DNA from: Lysobacterales bacterium 63-13
Lineage (GTDB): Bacteria; Pseudomonadota; Gammaproteobacteria; Xanthomonadales; Rhodanobacteraceae
DNA length: 64,000 nt
Assembly (NCBI GenBank): GCA_001899855.1
Contig: MKWR01000027.1
Span: forward strand, 238,318-302,317
Direction of reading: 5' to 3'
Positions 28,922 to 37,419 of this stretch are shown one piece after another. Both the position numbers and the translations under genes were made by a program. The notes beneath the pieces are model-generated. The model searched no databases. It saw nothing but the letters and a program-made list of their open reading frames with translations, and had not been told where the DNA came from. The stretch's first letter is position 1. Every line of letters starts with the position of its first letter.

Positions 28922-30115
28922 ATGCTGACCGCCCCGCCGCTTGCCCTCTACATCCATGTGCCCTGGTGCGTGAAGAAGTGCCCGTACTGCGATTTCAATT
29001 CGCATGCGCTCGTCGGCGGGATTCCGCAGGATGCGTATGTCGCCGCGCTGCTTGCCGATCTCGATCGTGACCTGGCCGATTTCCCCGCGGCGCTGGCTGG
29101 GCGGGCGCTGCACAGCATCTTCTTTGGCGGCGGCACGCCGAGCCTGTTTTCGGCGGAGTCGATCGCGCGGATCCTCGCTGGTGTCGGCGAACGCCTGCCT
29201 TTCGACCCACGCATTGAAATCACCCTGGAAACCAATCCTGGCACGGTCGAGCATGGCCGTTTCGATGGCTATCTGGCCGCGGGCGTGAATCGCATCAGTT
29301 TTGGCGTGCAGAGTTTCGATGACGCCGCGCTGCGCCGGCTTGGCCGCATCCATTCGGCCAGCGACGCCGCGCGCGTGGTTGGCGAGGCGCGTGCGGCAGG
29401 GTTCGACAACTACAACATCGACCTCATGTACGCCCTGCCCGGACAGGAACTAGCCGGGGCCGCAAACGATGTCCAGCAGGCCATTGCGCTGGCACCGACG
29501 CATATCTCGCACTACCAGCTGACGATCGAGCCGAACACGGCGTTTGCCGCGCGTCCGCCGACCTTGCCCGACAGCGATGCGGCCTGGGACATGCAGGAGC
29601 ATTGCCAGCAATTGCTTGCCGATGCCGGCTACGCACAGTACGAGATTTCGGCCTACGCGCAGGCGGGTCGACGCTCGCGGCACAATCTCAATTACTGGCA
29701 ATTTGGCGATTATCTCGGCATCGGCGCGGGTGCGCACGGCAAGCTCACCGATGCGGCGACCGGCAGCATTCGTCGACGCGCCAAGCAGCGCACGCCGCGC
29801 GCCTATCTGCAACATGCCGGGCAGTCGCGCGGCATCACCAGCGAGGCCACGCTGGCAAGCATCGACCTGCCGTTCGAATACATGATGAATGCGCTGCGTC
29901 TGGTCGATGGCGTGCCGATGGGCGAATTTGCCCAGCGCACCGGGCTTGGACCCGAGGCGATCGCGGACACGCTTGCCCGCGCCCATGCGCAAGGCTGGAT
30001 CGACAACGACCCCGCCATCCTTCGCACGACGGAAACCGGGCAACGCTTCCTCAATGACGTGATCGCCCTGTTTCTTCCTGCAGCCGATGGCGAATCCGGG
30101 AGGCGACATGCTTGA
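28922..30115 (+). CDS. hemW: Heme chaperone HemW (radical SAM)
   Basis: A 397-residue HemN-like radical SAM protein that binds and delivers heme and is not itself a coproporphyrinogen oxidase. Cluster motif C16xxxC20xxC23 (VPWCVKKCPYCDF) in the CxxxCxxC form, then FFGGGTPSLFS, SFGVQSFDDAALRRLGRIHS and NIDLMYALPGQ. The HNLNYW signature followed by GIGAGAHG is typical of HemW. A C-terminal HemN_C winged-helix domain (GWIDNDPAILRTTETGQRFLNDV as a region) is present. Its 3' end overlaps the small Cys-rich gene by 8 bases. Confidence 0.96.
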   Translation: MLTAPPLALYIHVPWCVKKCPYCDFNSHALVGGIPQDAYVAALLADLDRDLADFPAALAGRALHSIFFGGGTPSLFSAESIARILAGVGERLPFDPRIEITLETNPGTVEHGRFDGYLAAGVNRISFGVQSFDDAALRRLGRIHSASDAARVVGEARAAGFDNYNIDLMYALPGQELAGAANDVQQAIALAPTHISHYQLTIEPNTAFAARPPTLPDSDAAWDMQEHCQQLLADAGYAQYEISAYAQAGRRSRHNLNYWQFGDYLGIGAGAHGKLTDAATGSIRRRAKQRTPRAYLQHAGQSRGITSEATLASIDLPFEYMMNALRLVDGVPMGEFAQRTGLGPEAIADTLARAHAQGWIDNDPAILRTTETGQRFLNDVIALFLPAADGESGRRHA

Positions 30116-30296
30116 GACAGTCACCCTGCACTGCCCGTATTGCGGCGAGAGCTTCGAAAGTTCAGTCGATTGCTCGGCCGGAAACCAGGCCTACATCGAG
30201 GATTGCGCCATCTGCTGCCGGCCAATCGAAGTGCATCTGCGTGTCAGCGACGATGGCGAGTTGCTCGATGTCGGCACCGCGACGGATCGCGAATAG
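30108..30296 (+). CDS. CPXCG-motif Cys-rich small protein
   Basis: A 62-residue zinc-ribbon-like protein. First knuckle HCPYCGE (Cys9, Cys12), second DCAICCRPIEVHL, plus one extra Cys (SSVDCSAGN). It belongs to the widespread gammaproteobacterial CPXCG-motif-containing family of unknown role. The ATG at 30108 has a perfect GGGAGGCGAC Shine-Dalgarno; the frame extends 7 codons upstream without a better site. It overlaps the hemW end by 8 bases, so it is co-translated with the heme chaperone; a metal or heme link is only inferred. Confidence 0.88.
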   Translation: MLETVTLHCPYCGESFESSVDCSAGNQAYIEDCAICCRPIEVHLRVSDDGELLDVGTATDRE

Positions 30297-30368
30297 CCGG
30301 GATTGGGGATTCGAGACTGGGGATTCGGCAGAAGCCTGCTTCGCTCGCCCGATTCCCGAATCCCGGCT
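30295..30368. repeat. Intergenic inverted repeat, GGGGATTCG-rich
   Basis: The left arm AGCCGGGATTGGGGATTCG (30295-30313) pairs imperfectly with CGATTCCCGAATCCCGGCT (30350-30368). GGGGATTCG occurs twice in the left half. Such GGGATT/GATTCG units are common dispersed intergenic repeats in Xanthomonadaceae genomes. It lies between the Cys-rich gene and the cobalamin riboswitch and could also stop hemW transcription. Confidence 0.6.
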
Positions 30369-30389
30369 TTGAGGTACACTCGCGCCGCC

Positions 30390-30626
30390 AAAGGTGCCTG
30401 ATCGATTCGATCGGGTGAAACGGGAAGCCGGTGCGTTGTTCTTGCGATCGATCCTGATCACGAGAATCAAGAAGCGACCATCCGTGGTCGCACTCCTTGA
30501 TTCAACAATTCCGGCGCTGCCCCCGCAACGGTAGGCAAGCCAAGCCTGATCGATGACCACTGTGCCTTGCACGGGAAGGTGATCAGGCCGATGCATCCGC
30601 ATCGCTTGCAAGCCCGGAGACCGGCC
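30390..30626 (+). promoter_or_regulatory. Cobalamin (B12) riboswitch
   Basis: The hallmarks appear in the right order: AAGGTGCC (30391), GGTGAAACGGGAAGCCGGTG (30414-30433), then the B12-box-type core GCTGCCCCCGCAACGGTA (30516-30533) and the closing AGCCCGGAGACCGGCC (30611-30626). The variable arm between the halves forms GATCGATC/GATCA-type stems. It ends about 140 bases before the start of a BtuB receptor gene. Adenosylcobalamin binding would reduce expression of the receptor by masking its ribosome site or promoting termination; which mechanism applies is not clear from sequence. Confidence 0.95.
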
Positions 30627-30764
30627 TTGGGCCGACGTCGATGACGTCGATCGTTCCAGGCGTTGCGGCGGGCAACGGACGGGCATTCATGGCTTCGTCC
30701 ATGCGCGCTTGTTGATCCGTCGTGACACCTGGTTTCCGCGGGTGTGCGTTCGGAGATTCCCAAC

Positions 30765-32549
30765 ATGAGCCGTTATTCCTTTCTGTATTCAAGCATCCTC
30801 GCCGCCTTCAGCGGCAGCGTGTCAGCCCAGCAGGCCGACCTCCAGCCTGAAGTCGTGGTCAGCGCCACGCGTGTCGTGCAAACGGTCGATGCCACACTGG
30901 CCGATGTCAGCGTGATCTCGCGCGAGGACATCGAAGCCAGTGCCACGCGCGACCTCAGCGACCTGTTGCGCCTGCAGGCGGGCATCGACATCGCCCGCAC
31001 CGGCGGACCGGGCGGGCAGACCTCGATCTTCCTGCGCGGCACCAACAACAATCATGTGCTGGTGCTGATTGACGGGGTGCGGGTCGCCGCACTTGGTACC
31101 GGTGCCTTCACCTGGGAAACCCTGCCGCTGGCGGCCATCGAGCGCGTCGAGATCGTGCGTGGCCCGCGTGCCAGCTACTGGGGTTCGGATGCCATTGGCG
31201 GCGTCATCCAGATCTTCACGCGCCGGCTGGACGGAGCGCGGATCGCACTCGGTTACGGCAGCTACGCCGATGCCAAGGCCGACATCGGCTTTGGCCATCG
31301 TGGAGAAGACGGCGGCTACAGCGTGCAGATCGGGGCACGCGACGAGGACGGTTTTCCGAGCCAGAACGAAAACGGCTACGGTTACGAGGACAAGGATCAC
31401 GGCCTGCGCAATCGGCACCTGTCCGCGCGCGCCGATCATCGTTGGGGCGAACAAACCCTCGATGCTGTTTTCATGCGCAGCCAGGGCACGACCGAGTTTG
31501 CCGGTGGCCAGTCCGACTTCACCGAGCAGGCCATCAACCTGACGCTGAGTGGCGCGATCACGCCAACGTGGCAGCATCGCCTGAGCGCCGGGCGCAGCAG
31601 CGAGGATTACGCGACGCCGGCGTATTTCGATGCCTATGCCTCGCGACGCACGTCGCTTGGCTGGCAAAACGAGATTGCCCTTTCGCCGCAGCAGCGCCTT
31701 GTCCTCGGCATCGATTCGCTGCACGAGCGCGGCGAAAAGCTCGACAGCTATCGGCACAGCCGCAACAACACCGGCGTCTATGCGGGCTGGCAGTCCAGCG
31801 TGCGCCCGTTCGACAGTGAAGTGTCCCTGCGCAGCGACGACAACAACCTGTTCGGCCGGCACACCACAGGCTCGGTCGCCGCCGGCTGGCATTTCAACGA
31901 GGCAACGCGTGCCTATGCCAGTTACGGCCAGGGCTTCCGCGGGCCGACCTTGAATGAGCAGTATTCGCCCGGGTTCGGTGGCCTCTATGCGGGCAATCCC
32001 GATCTGCAACCGGAGAAATCCTCCAGCCGCGAAATCGGCTTCGAGTTCGCTCCCGGGCAAGGCCAGCAGCTCAAGGCCAACCTGTATTCGACGCGCATCA
32101 GCAACCTGATCAGTTTCAGTGGTGTCGCCTTTCAAGCCGAGAACGTCGCCCGTGCACGCATCAAGGGCGCTGAACTCGGCTACGACGCGAGCTTTGGTGC
32201 ATGGACGTTTGATGGCCGTCTCACCTGGCAGGATCCGCGCAATGAGGACACCGGCACGCAACTGCTGCGCCGGCCGAAGCAGAAATTCACCGGCACGCTT
32301 GAGCGTTCGTTCGGCGAATCGCTGCACGCCGGCGTCGAGCTGCTGCACTCGGGCAGGCGCGCCGACGTGGCCGGCATCGAGCTGCCCGCGTATACTCTCG
32401 TCAACCTGCGCGCGACGTGGACGATTGCGCCACAGTGGATGCTGCACGCCCGCCTCGAGAACCTCACCGATCGGGACTACGAGCTCGCCCATGGCTACAA
32501 CACGCCGGGGCGCTCCGGGTTCCTCGAAATGGTCTGGACGGCCCGATAG
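30765..32549 (+). CDS. btuB: TonB-dependent vitamin B12 receptor BtuB
   Basis: An outer-membrane barrel of 594 residues with a signal peptide cut after SGSVSA (about residue 21). The TonB-box/plug start is PEVVVSATRV, and the plug has DLLRLQAGIDIARTGGPGGQ, FLRGTNNNHVLVLIDGVRV and VEIVRGPRASYWGSDAIGG. The 22-strand barrel ends in an aromatic C-terminal strand (SGFLEMVWTAR). The upstream cobalamin riboswitch gives the substrate. GGAG lies 12 bases before the ATG at 30765. No btuCDF genes are present in the window, so the rest of the uptake path is elsewhere. Confidence 0.95.
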   Translation: MSRYSFLYSSILAAFSGSVSAQQADLQPEVVVSATRVVQTVDATLADVSVISREDIEASATRDLSDLLRLQAGIDIARTGGPGGQTSIFLRGTNNNHVLVLIDGVRVAALGTGAFTWETLPLAAIERVEIVRGPRASYWGSDAIGGVIQIFTRRLDGARIALGYGSYADAKADIGFGHRGEDGGYSVQIGARDEDGFPSQNENGYGYEDKDHGLRNRHLSARADHRWGEQTLDAVFMRSQGTTEFAGGQSDFTEQAINLTLSGAITPTWQHRLSAGRSSEDYATPAYFDAYASRRTSLGWQNEIALSPQQRLVLGIDSLHERGEKLDSYRHSRNNTGVYAGWQSSVRPFDSEVSLRSDDNNLFGRHTTGSVAAGWHFNEATRAYASYGQGFRGPTLNEQYSPGFGGLYAGNPDLQPEKSSSREIGFEFAPGQGQQLKANLYSTRISNLISFSGVAFQAENVARARIKGAELGYDASFGAWTFDGRLTWQDPRNEDTGTQLLRRPKQKFTGTLERSFGESLHAGVELLHSGRRADVAGIELPAYTLVNLRATWTIAPQWMLHARLENLTDRDYELAHGYNTPGRSGFLEMVWTAR

Positions 32550-32631
32550 GCCACGTTGCACCTCATCCGCATCTGTTTTGCATGCCGCCGACATGCAAGA
32601 ATGCGGGCCGGGCCCGGGGGCGAGGTGGAGC

Positions 32632-35088
32632 GTGAAGCAGCCAGCAGGTGGTTCCGTCGAAAGGAGTGAAGGCAAGCTGCGTTTCGTGCGCCTTGCCGAG
32701 CGCACCCTGCCCAGGCGCGTGCGCTTTCTGCTGGAAGGCTTGCAGGAACGCACGGCCTATTTCGAGGAAGCGCTCGGTCAGTTGTTCGACGAAGTCGAGC
32801 AGCGCCTGTTCAAGCAGGCTGATTGCGCGCGCAGCAACGACCAGCAGCGGCGGCTGATGGAGGCCATCCGCGAAATCAAGCGCGGCAAGGCCGATATCGT
32901 GCCGCGCTTCCTCATCCATCTCGAATCAAGCCTGGCCCAGATCGACCAGGCCGACACGGATGCCGACGCGCCGGGCGCGCGGCGCGATCGCCTGCCGGCC
33001 AAACTTGAACTGGTCGACTCGCGGGATCTCGAAATCTCGCTGGCCACCCAGGACATCGCCAACAAGGCGGAAATCCGCCATACCTCGGCGCTGTACATGC
33101 TGGGCCATCGACTTGGCGTCATTGCCGGTCGCCCCGCTTTTGAATCCGACAAGATGCCGCTGGGCCCGCTGGCGCTGGCCAAGGCCCTGCAACACGCGCT
33201 GAGCGATCTGGACCTGGATCAACAGGATCGAATCCAGGTTTTCCACGACTTCGACAACCTCGTCATGGCCGCCATCGGCCAGTTCTACGAAACCTGCAAT
33301 CGCTACCTTGCCGAGCAGGGCGTGTTGCCGAACCTGCAGTTCCAGACCCAGCGCAGCGGCCCGCAGAAGCATGCAGCCGGCGCGGATGCCGAAGCCGGCA
33401 GCGCTGACGCCCCGGCGGAAGAAAAGGCCGGCACGGCACGGGCACCGCACACGCCCGCCGCCAGCGGCAATGCCGCGCCGCTGGGCCATGCGCTGCCACG
33501 CCACGCGCCGCCCACCGGTTCACCGGCAGCGTCGATGCCAACCAGTGGCCAAGGCGCGAGCCATGCCGGCGCGGCACGTTCGCCGCTGGCTCCGGCATCC
33601 CGCGGCACAAGCGCAACCGCCGACGCGCAGGAAGGTACTGGCGATCCTGAATTGTTCACCTCGCTGCGCGACCTGCTCGCCGAGCGCCGGCGCAGTCTCG
33701 GCGCGCCGCCGCCAGCCGCGCCGACCCATGGCGTGGTCAGCCGCCATGACCTGCAGACCGTGCTCGGCAAGCTGCAGACCGGGCCGATCCGCAATTTGCA
33801 GCAGGATGGCAAGACCGTTGCGCGCAGCATCACCCATCTCAAGCAGGACCTGCTCCAGCAATTGCGCGCCAGCAGTCCGGATGGCACGACACCGACCCTG
33901 GCCGAGGAGGATTCCGACACCATCGACCTGGTCGGCATGTTGTTCGACTACATCGGCTCGAATCTCGCTTCGCATCAATCCAGCCGCGACCTGATCGCCA
34001 AGCTGCAGGTCCCCGTGCTGCGCAGCGCGATCAGCGACAAGCATTTCTTCACCCAGCGCAACCACCCTGCCCGCGTCTTGCTCAACAACGTCGCCGAGGC
34101 CAGCGCCTTGTGGATGGGCGACGAGGAAACCGACAACGGTCTCGTCGACACGATGACCTCGATGGTCGATCGGGTCACCAACGAGTTCAATGGCGACCTC
34201 GGCTTGATGGAATCGCTGCTGGATGACCTTGGGCACTACATGTCCCAGGTCACCCGGCGCGCTGAAATCAGCGAACGCCGGCACATTGATGCAGCGAAGG
34301 GGCGCGAGCGCCTCGACCTGTCCCGCGAGCAGGCCAATGCCGCCATCGCGCGCCTGCTCAAGCGCGGCCAGCCGGCGCCGATGGTGCGTGCCGTGCTCGA
34401 GCAGGCGTGGACCGATGTACTCGCCCTGACCCTGCTGCGCCAGGGTGAGGACAGCCAGGCCTACCGGCGCTGCCTGGCCGTCGCCGACCAGCTCATGCAG
34501 ATCGGCTCCGGAGCCGATATCGCCAGGGTTGACCAGAAGGTCCGCGAAGAGGTGTACAGCGGCCTGCAACTGGTTGGCCTGCACACCGACGAGATCGATG
34601 GCGTCGTCTCCAGGTTGTTTGATCCGGCCTCGATCGAGAAGAAGACCAGCCACACCGAACTGGCGCATGCGCTGAAGAGCAAGCCACGCCTTGGCGGCGA
34701 AGTACCGGCAGCCGGCAAGGCGCCCAGCGAGACGTCCGCCGCTGCCAAGCCGTCGATTCTTTCGGCAGCGGAGAAGGAAATGGTGCAACGCATCCGCACC
34801 CTGCCATTTGGAACCTGGTTTGATTTCGTCACCAACCAGCAGGGCAGCACCGTGCGCCGCAAGCTGGCATGGTTTTCCACGGTCACCGGGCGCTGCCTGT
34901 TCACCAACCAGCGCGGCGCCCGCTCGGAGGAGAAGACCATCGAGCAACTGGCCAGGGATCTGGTTTCCGGCCAGGTGCGCCTGCACAAGGAGGAGGCCGA
35001 GAGTTTCGTCGACCGCGCATGGAAGGCGATCAGGAACACCCTGCAGCAGTTTTCCGGGCGCACTGCCGAACCGGTTTCCGCCACCTGA
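32632..35088 (+). CDS. DUF1631 family protein
   Basis: A large cytosolic protein of about 818 residues, no membrane segment, matching the gammaproteobacterial DUF1631 family as I recall it. The N-terminal 210 residues are helical (AYFEEALGQLFDEVEQRLFK, DLEISLATQDIANKAEIRHT). A low-complexity Ala/Pro/Thr/His linker of about 100 residues follows. A second helical half contains NLQQDGKTVARSITHLKQDL and VGMLFDYIGSN, and a compact C-terminal region (TLPFGTWFDFVTNQQGSTVR, RKLAWFSTVTGRCLFTNQRG) resembles a PilZ-like beta sheet. The GTG at 32632 is preferred because GAGGTGGA is just upstream; an ATG at 32593 is possible. Eleven bases before the PilZ gene. Confidence 0.82.
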   Translation: MKQPAGGSVERSEGKLRFVRLAERTLPRRVRFLLEGLQERTAYFEEALGQLFDEVEQRLFKQADCARSNDQQRRLMEAIREIKRGKADIVPRFLIHLESSLAQIDQADTDADAPGARRDRLPAKLELVDSRDLEISLATQDIANKAEIRHTSALYMLGHRLGVIAGRPAFESDKMPLGPLALAKALQHALSDLDLDQQDRIQVFHDFDNLVMAAIGQFYETCNRYLAEQGVLPNLQFQTQRSGPQKHAAGADAEAGSADAPAEEKAGTARAPHTPAASGNAAPLGHALPRHAPPTGSPAASMPTSGQGASHAGAARSPLAPASRGTSATADAQEGTGDPELFTSLRDLLAERRRSLGAPPPAAPTHGVVSRHDLQTVLGKLQTGPIRNLQQDGKTVARSITHLKQDLLQQLRASSPDGTTPTLAEEDSDTIDLVGMLFDYIGSNLASHQSSRDLIAKLQVPVLRSAISDKHFFTQRNHPARVLLNNVAEASALWMGDEETDNGLVDTMTSMVDRVTNEFNGDLGLMESLLDDLGHYMSQVTRRAEISERRHIDAAKGRERLDLSREQANAAIARLLKRGQPAPMVRAVLEQAWTDVLALTLLRQGEDSQAYRRCLAVADQLMQIGSGADIARVDQKVREEVYSGLQLVGLHTDEIDGVVSRLFDPASIEKKTSHTELAHALKSKPRLGGEVPAAGKAPSETSAAAKPSILSAAEKEMVQRIRTLPFGTWFDFVTNQQGSTVRRKLAWFSTVTGRCLFTNQRGARSEEKTIEQLARDLVSGQVRLHKEEAESFVDRAWKAIRNTLQQFSGRTAEPVSAT

Positions 35089-35099
35089 AGGCCTCAGCG

Positions 35100-35438
35100 A
35101 TGAACGAATATCGACGCTCCCCGCGCAAGGCCGCCTACGTGACGATTCCAGTCAGCAACAAGATGACCGGCGAGGTCATGGGCCGCATCGGCAATCTTTC
35201 GGCCGATGGCATGCTCATGGTCTGCGATGCACCCGTTGTCGACGGTGCCCTGTTCCAGCTTGGCTTCGAGCTGACCAATGCCCAGGGTCGTCCGCAGGCC
35301 ATCGATGTCGGCGTGCAGGAAATGTGGGCGGAAGCAGCCAATGTGCCCGGCCAGTACTGGTCAGGCTTCCACTTCATCGATATTTCCGGAAAGGATCTGG
35401 AAGCCATCGAATCCTGGATTGGCGAACTCGGCGACTGA
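35100..35438 (+). CDS. Single-domain PilZ c-di-GMP-binding protein
   Basis: A 112-residue PilZ domain with both ligand motifs: the RxxxR arm in RRSPR (Arg5/Arg6 and Arg9) and NLSADG (Asn32 to Gly37). Binding of cyclic di-GMP is therefore expected. The rest is beta-barrel sequence ending in a helix (KDLEAIESWIGELGD). It probably acts as a free-standing effector that touches a partner protein. Directly follows the DUF1631 gene, whose C-terminus looks PilZ-like, so the two products are candidate partners. Type IV pilus genes lie 28 kb away, so a pilus link is speculative. Confidence 0.9.
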   Translation: MNEYRRSPRKAAYVTIPVSNKMTGEVMGRIGNLSADGMLMVCDAPVVDGALFQLGFELTNAQGRPQAIDVGVQEMWAEAANVPGQYWSGFHFIDISGKDLEAIESWIGELGD

Positions 35439-35453
35439 GCGCCCGGCGCGGAT

Positions 35454-36125
35454 TCAGGCCTGGCGCAGTGGCGCGTAGGCGCACATGAACATGTCGACGG
35501 CGGCCGCGAGGTGCGCGTCGACTTCCGCCTTGTCGAAGGATGCGTTGGCGCAGCCACACAGCTGGCGGGCGTGCAGATCGCCCTTGATCAGGCAGAAAAA
35601 CTGCTCCGCGGCACGCCGCACATCGGCGATCTGCAACTGGCCCGCGGCCACCTCGCGCTCGAGGAATCCGGAAAAGGCGCATTGCAGGGCCTGCGGCCCG
35701 GCCTCCCAGAATTTCTGCGCCAGCTTGGTCGAACCGCCGGCACCGGTGGTCAGCAGGCGATGCAGGGAAATCGAGGCATCGCTGGTGACCAGCGAGAAAA
35801 ACGCCTGGGCAATGGCGATCAATTGATCGCGCAGCGAACCGCTGACATCGACATCAAACAATGCCGTGGGCATCTGCTCGATGCATTTCTCGCGCACGGC
35901 CTCGGTGAACAGGCATTCCTTGTCGGTGAAATGGCTGTACACGGTGAGCTTGGAAACCCCGGCCCGGGTGGCGATGGCATCCATGCTGGTGCCGTCGAAG
36001 CCATGTTCGAGAAACAGGTCCTTGGCGGCCTCAAGGATGGCGGCACGCTTTTCAAGGTCCTTGGGCCGTCCGGGACCACAGGCTTTGGCGGGTATTGGAT
36101 TCATCGAAGAAATTACTGGACTCAT
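35454..36125 (-). CDS. TetR/AcrR family repressor
   Basis: A 223-residue regulator. The N-terminal helix-turn-helix (AAKDLFLEHGFDGTSMDAIA, TRAGVSKLTVYSHFTDKECL) is canonical TetR; the C-terminal ligand-binding half (SLRDQLIAIAQAFFSLV) resembles the AcrR/TtgR class. It is divergent from the RND efflux genes across 63 bases, so it most likely represses them and itself. Start taken at ATG 36125; a second ATG at 36104 is equally plausible, and neither has a Shine-Dalgarno. An inverted TACT/AGTA repeat around 36140-36156 in the gap may be the operator. Confidence 0.9.
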   Translation of the reverse strand: MSPVISSMNPIPAKACGPGRPKDLEKRAAILEAAKDLFLEHGFDGTSMDAIATRAGVSKLTVYSHFTDKECLFTEAVREKCIEQMPTALFDVDVSGSLRDQLIAIAQAFFSLVTSDASISLHRLLTTGAGGSTKLAQKFWEAGPQALQCAFSGFLEREVAAGQLQIADVRRAAEQFFCLIKGDLHARQLCGCANASFDKAEVDAHLAAAVDMFMCAYAPLRQA

Positions 36126-36188
36126 CAGTTTCGCGTCATTACTATACCACGCAGTACACCAACTGTCGCCTCAGGCGGGATTCTATCG
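36126..36188. promoter_or_regulatory. Divergent TetR/efflux control region
   Basis: The 63 bases between the regulator and adaptor starts. On the plus strand a -10-like TACTAT at 36140 sits 17 bases after TGGACT (36117). The spaced inverted repeat TACT-N9-AGTA lies over and beyond it, a plausible place for the repressor to bind. This is a reading of short motifs only. Confidence 0.35.
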
Positions 36189-37295
36189 ATGCTGCCGTTA
36201 TCTGTCCGTCTGGGGATCGCAAGCATTGTGCTTTCGGGTCCGCTCCTGCTCAGCGGCTGCCAAGCGCCGCCTGCCCCCGGCGAACCGCCGCGGGTCGCGC
36301 GTGCCGCCCAGGTCATGACGGCGCGCGCACATGATCTCGAAGTCTACCCGGGCGAAGTGCACGCCCGCTTCGAGAGCGCGCTTGGCTTCCGCGTATCCGG
36401 CAAGATCAGCGCCAGGCATGTCGATGTCGGCAACCACGTCGACAACGGCCAGCTGCTGGCCGAGCTTGATCCGCGCGATCTCGAGTTGGCCCGTTCCAGC
36501 GCCAAGGCCAGCCTGACCTCGGCGCAAGCTGCGCAGAAACTGGCCGAATCGGAATACGAGCGCTACCGGACCCTGCGCCAGCGCAATTTCGTCAGCCAGT
36601 TCGACCTCGAAGCGAAGACCAATGCCCTGGCAGCCGCCAACGCGCATGTGGCCGAGGCCCAGGCCGGTCTCGATGCCTCGCGCAACCAGGCCGACTATGC
36701 CGAATTGCGCGCCGATGCCAATGGCGTGATCACGGCGATCTCCGCTGAAGCCGGGCAAGTCGTCGGCACTGGCCAAGCGATCATGACGCTCGCCCATGAT
36801 GGCGCCAGCGAAGTCGAGATCAACGTGCCCGAGCAATCCATCAGCCGCCTCGCGGTCGGCACTTCCGCACAAATCGAATTGTGGACGGAGCCAGGGCAAC
36901 AGCATGCCGGGCGCATCCGCGAGATCGCCCCGAGCGCCGATCCGACCACGCGCAGCTACCGCGTGCGCGTGGCATTCGACGACGAACCCACCGCCTTGTT
37001 GCTGGGCCAGACCGCGCGCGTCTACTTCACATCGAACGACGACCGCGAGCGCTTCGTGGTGCCGCTCAGTGCGCTCTATGAAAAAGACGGCAAGGCGGCG
37101 GTCTGGCAGATCGATGAAAAGACACGAAAAGTCCACCTGACCCCGGTCGAGGTCGTGCGCTACACCGAAGCCGGCGCGCTGATCAGCGATGGCCTGGTTG
37201 TCGATCGCTGGATTGTCACAGCCGGCGTGCACCGCTTGCGCGAGGGCGAGACGATCAACCCGATCGACAGCCGCAACCGGCCGATTTCATTCTGA
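36189..37295 (+). CDS. RND efflux periplasmic adaptor (membrane fusion lipoprotein)
   Basis: A 368-residue HlyD/AcrA-type adaptor that links the RND pump to an outer-membrane TolC channel. Lipoprotein signal with lipobox LSGC (Cys24). The lipoyl halves are around GFRVSGKISARHVDVGNHVD and DYAELRADANGVITAISAEA, flanking a short helical hairpin (SAQAAQKLAESEYERYRTLR). The beta-barrel and membrane-proximal domains follow. The short hairpin suggests the heavy-metal/multidrug type that meets TolC at its tip. ATG at 36189 with no strong Shine-Dalgarno. It is 124 bases before the pump gene. Confidence 0.93.
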   Translation: MLPLSVRLGIASIVLSGPLLLSGCQAPPAPGEPPRVARAAQVMTARAHDLEVYPGEVHARFESALGFRVSGKISARHVDVGNHVDNGQLLAELDPRDLELARSSAKASLTSAQAAQKLAESEYERYRTLRQRNFVSQFDLEAKTNALAAANAHVAEAQAGLDASRNQADYAELRADANGVITAISAEAGQVVGTGQAIMTLAHDGASEVEINVPEQSISRLAVGTSAQIELWTEPGQQHAGRIREIAPSADPTTRSYRVRVAFDDEPTALLLGQTARVYFTSNDDRERFVVPLSALYEKDGKAAVWQIDEKTRKVHLTPVEVVRYTEAGALISDGLVVDRWIVTAGVHRLREGETINPIDSRNRPISF

Positions 37296-37419
37296 GTTGC
37301 AAACCCCCTTCCTGTGCCGTCGGAGATTCTCCCTCTCCCCGCCGGCAGCACAGTGAAGGGGACTTACCGCCAACGCGCCAGCGCCGGCCCATGACAGCAC
37401 TTCGTCGAGATCCTGATTG

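Noticed and set aside
30390..30626. TPP or other riboswitch as an alternative to cobalamin
   Set aside because: The GCCCCCGCAACGGTA core and GGTGAAACGGGAAGCCGGTG box are specific to cobalamin RNAs, and the next gene is btuB.
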